Shown: positions 48,450 to 57,400 of the stretch, one piece after another
Numbering within the stretch: the first letter of the stretch is position 1
Layout of the letters: every line of letters starts with the position of its first letter
NCBI RefSeq assembly: GCF_000283155.1
Contig: NW_004454240.1
Coordinates: forward strand, 3,507,781 to 3,571,780
Length of the DNA stretch: 64,000 nt
DNA from: Ceratotherium simum simum
Taxonomy: Eukaryota > Chordata > Mammalia > Perissodactyla > Rhinocerotidae
Direction: 5' to 3'
Program-made: the position numbers and the translations under genes
The notes under the pieces: model-generated
The model's database searches: none
What the model was told of the DNA's origin: nothing
Seen by the model: the letters and a program-made list of their open reading frames with translations, nothing else

Positions 48450-51400
48450 CTGGGGAGGCAGAAGCAGGCAGGCATGAGCCAGGGGCTCTTCTCTGGAGCC
48501 TTTGCCGGGGGAAAGGGAGAAAGGACTTGCCTCCAGCCCCCAGGGATCAATGGCATGGGACAGAGGCAGAGGGTGCCAGGGCTGAGGGGGCCTGGTACCT
48601 GAGGTCTGCACGGCAGATGTGGGTGAGCCGGGAGCGGCCCAGGCCGCAAGGCTCCATGAGGTACTGGGAGGTGAGCATCAGGGCCCGCACCCCCGACTCT
48701 GGCACAGGTTGCTCAGGATCCAGGGACTGGGATACAAGCAGGCAACCTCCGCGGGGCAAGTCGGAGCGCCACATCCTATGGGGAAGGGACACACATTCAG
48801 GTTCCTGGTGCTGGTTCCCACCCCACCTCCCCGGTCCCCCAAGCACAGCAGGCTGACAACTGGAGCCCCTCACCGAAGCACCACGAAGTCGCGGCAGGGA
48901 TGGGGTGCCATGCTGTCAGTGACATAGTGGTACAGCTCCACACCCGGCATCAGGGCTTCCAGCACCTGGGCCCGCAGCAGGTCCTCATCCCAGAGGGCCC
49001 GCTCCCGCAGAACACGGTGTAGCACCACGGCCGGAGGGGCTGCCACCTCTGTGGATGCCTTCCACACACGCAGGGGGTGCCCGTCCGGTGCCTGCAAGCC
49101 ACAGGAGCGGGGACAGGGGCAGCTGTCAGGGCTGGAGAACTCCCACTCACCCCCAGGCCTGGCCTGCCCTCACTCCAGCCCCTGACAAGGGAAGGCTGCA
49201 GGGCTACTCTGCTAACCCTAGCCAGATCCAGACAGGCCATCCCTGTGTTCCCTGTCCTCTCTCTGCTTTCCAGATGTCATTTTCTCTATCTGCTCAAGAG
49301 CACAAAGAGATGATGAGACACACGTTCTCTGAGGCCTATTAGGCTCTACCAAGAAATGGGCACAGTGCTTGAAATTTCTGGAAGTGAACAGGAAGAGAAG
49401 ATGGTGATTGTCCTCAAGGAACTCACCATCTAGTGCAGGAAGTAGAATATGTGCACAGCAACAAAAGCTGCTCTTTCCTGAGCCTTTTGTCTGTGCCAGG
49501 CACGGTGCAAGCTTCTCACCCTGATCCTTATAAGGAAGGCTTTACATGACCGGTTTATACATGGCAAAGCTCAGGCTTGCAGCCTTACTCATAATCAGGA
49601 TCCAAGAAAAAACATGGCTAGTGCCAAGAGAAGGGCAGAGAGAAGGCACGCTCAGCCTGGGGCATGACAGGAGGCTCTGAACGGAGGAGGGGCATATCAA
49701 GTCAGGGCTTAAGGTGGCTTGGGAAAGGTAGTACTTGGGGCAGGTCAGCCCAGGCAGCAGGACAGCAAGGGCAGAAGCACACAGGTGGAAATGTAAGGAG
49801 CTCGGCATGACTGCGGGGCAGGAAGAGATGTGAGGTGAGGCTCTAAAAGTAGTGACATGTCTGGAGTGGGGCTTTGGGAAGGTAATTCTGACAGGTGATC
49901 CCTGAAAGAGATCCCTTGGTCTCGTTTGGTTCTCGATTCCTTAAGGTATTTGCTCTGCTAGCTGGCATTCTCCAAGTATCAGGCTGAGGCACAGCGAGAC
50001 TGGTGGGGCACCTCCTTCCTTTGGGATCCCTGGCTCCCCCTCACCTGCACCACACCCTCTCCCAGCCCCATGGCAACCACAGGCAGTGTGCTATATACCT
50101 TCCTGCAAGCCAGCTCTGTATGCTGGGGCCCTGGCACGCTCATCCAGCCCTTGAAGCGCTCAGCAGCATCACGCAGCAGCTCCTGGACGCTCTCTTCCAG
50201 GTAGAGGCTCAGGCTCACGCCAGCTGCTCGGGCCTGCCGCAGCTCAGCTAGGGCTGGGCCGGGAGGGCTGAGCTCAGCTGCACTGTAGGAGCCACACAGT
50301 TGCAGCACCATGTCCTGGGGCACCTGGGAGGGCACACACACACCAGGCTGGGGGCCGTGGGGAGCAGGAGAGGGTCAGGGACCCTCAGCCTCAGGGCCCG
50401 TGGGGCCTGTCAAGTTCATGTTAAGGGGGTGGAGAGGCCTGGCTACTGCAGTGAGGCAGATAAGAAACCTTGTAGGAGAAGAGTTAGAAGTAGGAGGATG
50501 AGGGGAATGTGTCGAGTTGGGTCCTATCCCTGCCTTGGGTCGCAAAGCTCAGGCCTGATGGTTCCCCTGGGTCTGGGAAGTAGGTACCATGGCCAGGAGT
50601 TACTCACCTGGAAAAGTTTCTTGCAGTCACTGATCATGTGTGATAGGCCCTGGGTGGCAGCCATGTTCTCACTTAGGTCCCTAGGGCCTGGCCGGCCAAC
50701 CAGGCCACGTTTGCTCTTGATCCTGGACAGAAGGGCCGGGAGAAGAGGATGGCACAAGGGCACAAGACAAGATGGCTGACAAGCTGGCTTCCAGCTGCCC
50801 AGAAGCCAGCTTGCCAGTCCTGAACACAAAACAACCTGGTGCTCTTTAGAAGGAAGGCCATGCTTCACAGCATTCAACCAGTACTGGGCCCCTGAGGCGT
50901 CAGGTTGACCCCTTGTGGTGATGCCTGGGAACTGCAGTGCCAGCCATCAAGGGCCAAAAGTCCAACAGGGCCCAAATCTTCCCTGCCTGGCTCTGCCACT
51001 CCCTGCCCTCTTTCACCTGGGAGAGGGGCTATCCTTCTTGGAGACATTGAGGTGGAAGATGGAGGGTGCCAGGCACACTGCCAGGTTGCCGGCTGTCATC
51101 TGGTTTTCCTCAGCAGAGGCAATGTCACTTAGGAAATAGAGCAGGGTCTGTAGCACCTCTCGGTTCTCATCAGGGAGCAGCAAGGTGGCAGCCTGCGCTG
51201 CTGCCAACCATTGATCCTTGGGGAGGACTGTAAGGAAGGAAGAACAGAAGGGCTTCCTTATTCCCCTAGAGCCTCCAGCAGCAAGCCTCCTGCTTCCAGG
51301 AATGCAGAAGGCACAGTGATCCCAAGGGAAGCCCGTGAGAGGAAAGAGCAAAGGTGGGCTCTGGGTGCTAGATTAAGCTCTGCTCTACTGTGCAGTGTAA

Positions 51401-54400
51401 CCTTAGGTATGTCCCTGCCTTTCCTCAAGGCCTTAGTCAATCCTTCCATATAATGAGTCTAGGGGGAATAGAATGTGGTCTCTCCCCAGGGGCCTTTCTA
51501 ACTCCGGATAGTAAATCTTCCAATGAGCTCATGGATGTAGCTACATTTGCTCATATCAGGTTTATCTTCCACAAGCTCTAGGATTCAGAGAGGTTGAGAA
51601 TGGGGCAGGTTGTTGGGGATAGGTGCAGGCAACTCACGCTGGTAGATCTGCAAGAAAGTGGTGGCGAGCTTGCTGGTGAAGATAGGCTCAGGCAGGTCCC
51701 GGAAATACTGCTTCAGCAGGTCAGCCACATCGTAGGCCGACTGGCCCTCGTAGCAGACATTGTCAGGGGAGGTCTCATTCATTTGGCGCAGGTTCTGGAT
51801 CCTAGACTTCACCCCAGACTTGCGGAAGATGCCCACCTGGGTCCATGCAGGGGAGGGAGGGAGGGACGGAGGGAGGGAGGGAGACATGTGGGGGTGAGAG
51901 GGAGACTGTGAGGCCAGCCCTGGACCAAGTGTCAAGAGTGTAGGCCACCCCACAGACTTCCAAGCCTGGCAGGCTTCCTGCTGGGCAGGGTAGGAGAGGA
52001 ATGGCAAAACCAAAGAGAAGGGTTTTTATAGCTTCGGGGCCAAGGAGAAAGATGGCTTTAGTTGAGATGAGGAAGAAACGGGGGACCTAGGCTAAGGCAG
52101 GCTCCTGGAGGATGATGACTGCAGCATCTGGGCTAGAAAGTAGCTGGCACAGAGCCAGGCAGAAAGGGAGTTTTGGCTCCATCCTTGCTGGGCCTTCCTG
52201 AAGACAGGAAAGGTCTCTGCTCGACCCAGGGGGAAGGCCAGAGCAGTTCCCCTCCCCAACTCCTCAGCCTCAGACCTCCTCCCCAGGGCCATCTCTCTGC
52301 AGGCTCCCTGGGAGGGCTCACCTGGTCCAGGCACTGGCTGCGCAAGTAACGCATGGCTTGCTGAATGCTCTGCGGCAGTGGCTGGCCCGTGCGCTGCACA
52401 TGGATGAGAGGTGGCACCCCAAACACGTGCTGGCCCCGGTAGTCTGGGGTCTTATTCCTTTTCATGAACTTGGGAACTGACCTGTTTGGGGGAGTAACAA
52501 GAGGTCACGAAGGGGGCGGGGTAGGCTCGGACACAGGTTGGAGACTGCAGTCTTGGGGGGCTCCGGGGGGGGTGAGCAGGGTAAGAAACACACCACACCC
52601 CCAGAGTCAACATTCATTGAGCACCTGCTCTGGGTCCAGCCCTAGGGGCTCACAGAGGAACACAGGGAGCTCTCAGTCTGGTCAATTGTGTCAACAGGCA
52701 GTGACAATACATGTGGCCAGGAGTGGGCTAAGAACTTAGGGGAAGACCCATGAGGGAGGGGAACTGTACCTAGTGGGTCAGGGAAGGCTTCAGAGAGGAG
52801 GTGGAAATTCAGCAGGCTCTTGAGGGGTAGGTAGGTGTTGTCCCAGAGGAGAAATGGGGAAAAGGCCTTCCAGCCAGAGAGAACAGCATGGACAAAGGCA
52901 GAGGCAGGAAAAAGAGCACGGCACATTCAGGGAAGGGCAAATAGTCCACTCGCCTGTATCGTGGCATTGCTTGGGAGTGGCAGGCTAAAGTGCCTGACAG
53001 ATGGGGCGGGACCAGACAATGAAAGGATCACAATGGGAAGAAAACTGGACCTCATTCTTCGGCAATGGGGAGCCCCAGAAGGATGTTTATCAGAGAGTGA
53101 CAACCAAAGCTGCATTTTAGGACAATCTCACTGGTGGCAGCATGGAGGTTGGGATGCAGGAGGTACAGCTTGAGGACTAGGGTCCCCCACCCCCACCCCT
53201 CCTCACACATGGCACACGTACTCATCCCATGTGCATCCCCTACAGACATATGCAAGCCACCCAGAGCCACGCTAACCTCTTGGGCCACAGCCCCTCCAGC
53301 CTCTTGGCACATCCCACCACTCCACTGGCCCTGGAATGGGGGCAGGGAGGGAGCCATGACCTAGGTGAGCAGCTCCCCCCATCCACTGTGGCCCAGGAGC
53401 ACTCACCAGATCCAGCCCTGTTTGTGGGGCACAGTGTACTTCTCCATGAAGGCAGTGAGCCGCAGCAGTGAGCCCTTGTGCAGGAGGTGGATCTGGCCAG
53501 CAAACTGCCGGTTGATCTCCAGCGACTCTGAGTTGAGGCTGGGCCGGTGGGAGTTCTGGAAGCTGTGCCAACGGAGCTTCCTGGTGAGGGGTGACGGGGT
53601 GGAGAAGGCCAGAGGAGCAGGTTTGGGTAAACTTCAGAAAAGGTTGTATTCTTCTGGTCTCTTTTTTCTCCCCAAATAAAGAAAATGCAAGGAGATGGGA
53701 CCACTGTCAGCATTGCTGCTGGGTCCAGGGCTGCCCAGTGGCCAAGACACTGTCAGGGAGGGTGGCAAAGAGCTTAGGCCCATCTAGTGCCAGCAAACAG
53801 TACCAGCCCCCTACCCTTCCAAGACTGCAGTGGAGGGCTGCTCTGAGAAATGGATGGCAAAGCTGGCGATCAAAGACCATCTCCTCTAACACCCTCAATT
53901 TACACTTGGGGAAACTGAGATCCAAAGAGGAGCTAGAACCTGCTCAAGGCCATAGCAGAGGCAGGTCCTGAACCTAACTTTCTAGATTCCTGAGTCCTGT
54001 GCTCTTTCTTTTTCTCTCCTGGGACTGGCTGCCTAGAGGCAATCATCCAGCCCCCAAGGACCTGCCCCTGGGCCCCATAACTAAGAAATTGGCTTGAGGG
54101 TGGGAGGAGATGGAGGGAGGGGAAGGGAAGAAGGGAGGAAGGGAGGGGGAGGGGGGAGACAGAGAGAGACAACAGAGCCCCCTGGTCCCACCCCGACCCT
54201 GAACTCCCACCTGCAGGGTCTGCTAAGTGAGGCCCCAACACCTGAATCTCGTCGTTCACGGGGCACTGATGCCTGGAATCCAGCCGGGGACCCTGAGGCC
54301 TCAGCCTCATTCATGGAGTTCCCGCTACTGTCCAGTTCGCTGGAGGAGGCCACAGTGTCAGAAATGGAGTGTCCTTCTTCCACAGACAGGCTGGAGGCAG

Positions 54401-57400
54401 AGGTGGGCTCCCTGCTTGAATTCGTCTCCTGATCATTATCCTGGGCTGGGCCCAGGGCCTCAGCCTCTGCCTGTGCCAGGGGCTCAGCCTCACCTGGGGC
54501 CTGAGCCTGAGCCGAGACTACTGGCTGGACATCAGCCCGGGCCGGAGACTCTACCTGGGCCAGAGCCTCAGCCTGGCCTTCAACCTCAGTTGTGGCTATT
54601 TCTACAGATGAAGTGGTCTCCTCCTCTTCTTCCTCGTCTTCTTCCTCTTCCTTATTTCCAGGCCCCAGGTCTTGGTACAAGGCCTGAGACCAAAGCTCTA
54701 CCCGTTGCTGCAGCCCCCACACATGCTGGAGGATGTCATCTAGGTGGGCATAGCTGCCCCCACCCTCCTCCTCATCTTCTGCCTCAGCCCCAGCCAGTAC
54801 AGGCTCAGCTGGGTACAGCTCAGGCATATTGTCATAGGTGCTGGCATGGCTGCCCGTGGAGCCACAGGAGCCCCGGCGCCCTTCGTAGCCCCAGCGCCTA
54901 CCTGGCTGCCAATCTGCCAAGCGTTGTCCATCCTCAGGACACAGGCTCTCAATGGACAGGGAGCGAGGGAATGTGCCTGGTTTGTGGTCCCTGGGCACAT
55001 GCACCAGGCAGTCACCCCGGTGTACCCGCTGAGGATGCCAGAATCTGGCCACAGGCCAGGCATCCCAGACCCTCCGAGTCTCAATGCCACCACCATTGGC
55101 TGAGGTGGCTATCCGGTTTTTGGCCCTGTAGAATCCAGCTGAGAGGAAGCCACGGCGACTGCAGAAAGAGGAGGCTTTTGTGGCCCTCTCTGAGGTGGCT
55201 GGGCTACAGTCAGGCTCTGCTTGCCGGCTGCCACCCTTTTCCTTCCGCCTCAGAGACTCGAGGTGTTTGAGGAAGCTTCGAGAATGGTGCTTCTTGGCTT
55301 TGTCCTGGGGACCCTCTTGGCCCTGGGTAGGGCTGAGGAGGGGCCAGTCACTCGCGCTGGGGGCACGGCTTAGCAAGGGCAGGTCCGCTGGCTCTGGCGC
55401 TAGGCTCACGGTGATGGCTGGCAGGGAGGTGGCGCTAAGCTCAGTGAGGACACTCTCACAGCTGGAGGTCACTGGCAGGCCAGGGCTTGGTGGGGCCAGC
55501 AGGTCACAAGAGCCCATGCGAGACCAGCATTTACTTTCTTGCTGGAAGGCCCAGTGGTTGCTGATGGTACACTGCTCTTCCTCTTCTGAGTCTTCATTCT
55601 GGGAAGGGCGCCACAGGGTTGGGTCAGAGAAGTCCAGCCCACAAGCCCTTGCTTGTGCTCCATTCTCTGCCTCCAATCTCTTGGGGGGACTTTGAGGCAA
55701 AGGGCCCTATTTTCTGGCTGAGGACATGTCCTAAAGGAGGGAGCTGGCTCTGGGAGTGCCAGAGGAAGCCAGGAGTCATAGACAGAGCCCAGATGGATGA
55801 TAACAGTCATTTGATTAATCTAATCCCTCCCCATTTTACAGATAGGGAAACCCAAACCCACAAAGGAGAAGCCACTTGCCTAAGGTCATACAATGTCATG
55901 CAGTAAGTCAGTGACAGAGCCAGGGCTAGAATCCAGGTGTCTTGACCTCCTGTCCTCAATAGCCTCCCAAGTCTCTAGGCTATAGTCTTGGGTTAGAATC
56001 ACAGAATGCCAGAGCTGGAAGGAGATTTTAGATTTTCTGATTTTCTAATTTGCAAGGTGGGAAACTGAAAGGGAAGGAGGCTTGCCCAAGGTCACTGAGC
56101 AGTCAGTGGCAGAGCTGGGACCAGCCCCCAGGGGTCTTCTGCTCTCCAGGCCAGGGCTCTGGCAACTTAGCTGACCCACCCTGCTGAAGGCTTCAGGTGG
56201 GGAAAGCCACAGAGGAAACCCACAAAGCCTGACTCCAGGGAAGGATGGGGTCATCAGGCCCGCATTCCAGGGCTACGTGCAGACAGAGAGTCCTCTCAGT
56301 TTCTGCAATCCCAGATTGGCAGAGTTGGAAAGGTCTTTGGAAGCTATTAATGCCCCTCACCACAAATTCATGATAGAGATGGGGACAATGAAGCTTAGAC
56401 GGGTAAGACCTCTTGGGGGTGAGGTTGGAGATCCTGACTTCTAAGACCATATAGGCCATGACTTTTCCCACCATATTATTCTGTCTCTGTCCCCTAGTCA
56501 AGGAATTTTCACCATCACAGGGCAGGTAGTGGAAGCAGATAGATTTCCCTAAGGCAGAATGATCACTAGGTCAAGTTATTAGTAAACACAGGAGGGAGAG
56601 GTGGGCTGAGGTTGGGGAAGAGGTGAGGCCGTGGGCCAGGGCACCTATTCTCACACTCAAACCTCTAGACCAGGCTTGCTGAAACCCAGCAGCCTCCTAG
56701 AAACCCCTACCCTTCACTCCCAGGCTGGAGCAAGGCACTGCTCCAGACACCCCAGACTCCCAGGACACTGGAGCTAGTTTTGCAAGTGGTTTGTGTATGT
56801 CCTGGGTTCCCCCTGGTGCCACAAGACCACAGACCCTACCCTTGCCATGACTCACCTGCTTGCATTGAAAATGAACCTCCAGTTTCATCGAGGCACAACT
56901 GTTCAAGGTCATCAGCCTCCTGCAAGGAAAGGAAGCAGTGTTCACTCAAGGGTCCCAAACCCTAAAGCCCGCAGGGCATAGCCTACCAAGACACTCCCAA
57001 GATGCCATCCACTACTTCACACGCCCAAGCCATCAACACTTCTCCAAAGCCCCAATGTTCATGAAAGTTTCAGTGCCAGATATGATGCTGGGGAGTTTAT
57101 GGCCTCTGTCTTCCAGGAGTTTATAGATGTGGAACACACCACTAGAGATGGGACAGGTTCAAGAACAGAGTAGACAGAAAGTACAGCCATCACACCAAGG
57201 GTGGGACAAGGAACTTCCATGAACAGAGGGGTTGTAGTCAGAGAATGCTTCCTGGAGGACAGAAATGGGATTCTGAGGGAGAGAGAAACAGAGACTCCTA
57301 TCCTAGGCTTCAGTAGGAGCCTGTGACAAGGCAGAAAGGGAAACGGTCAGTAAACAGAGCAGCGTGGGTGTGAGGGGAGGGGACTGAGGCTGATAAGGTC

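Noticed and set aside
54227..55270. A 347-codon open frame on the plus strand, opposite the large STARD8 exon
   Set aside because: It is the antisense shadow of GC-rich coding sequence. Its Pro/Gly/Leu-rich product mirrors the Glu/Ala/Ser codons of the real exon and has no domain.
55599..55700. ATG at 55700 as the start of STARD8 (continuous 539-codon frame)
   Set aside because: The frame is open but a good acceptor (CCTTCCCAG) lies at 55599-55607 and the upstream exon ending in KQ joins exactly in phase. The 34 residues upstream do not resemble any DLC protein. The extension to 54081 past the donor is likewise intronic.
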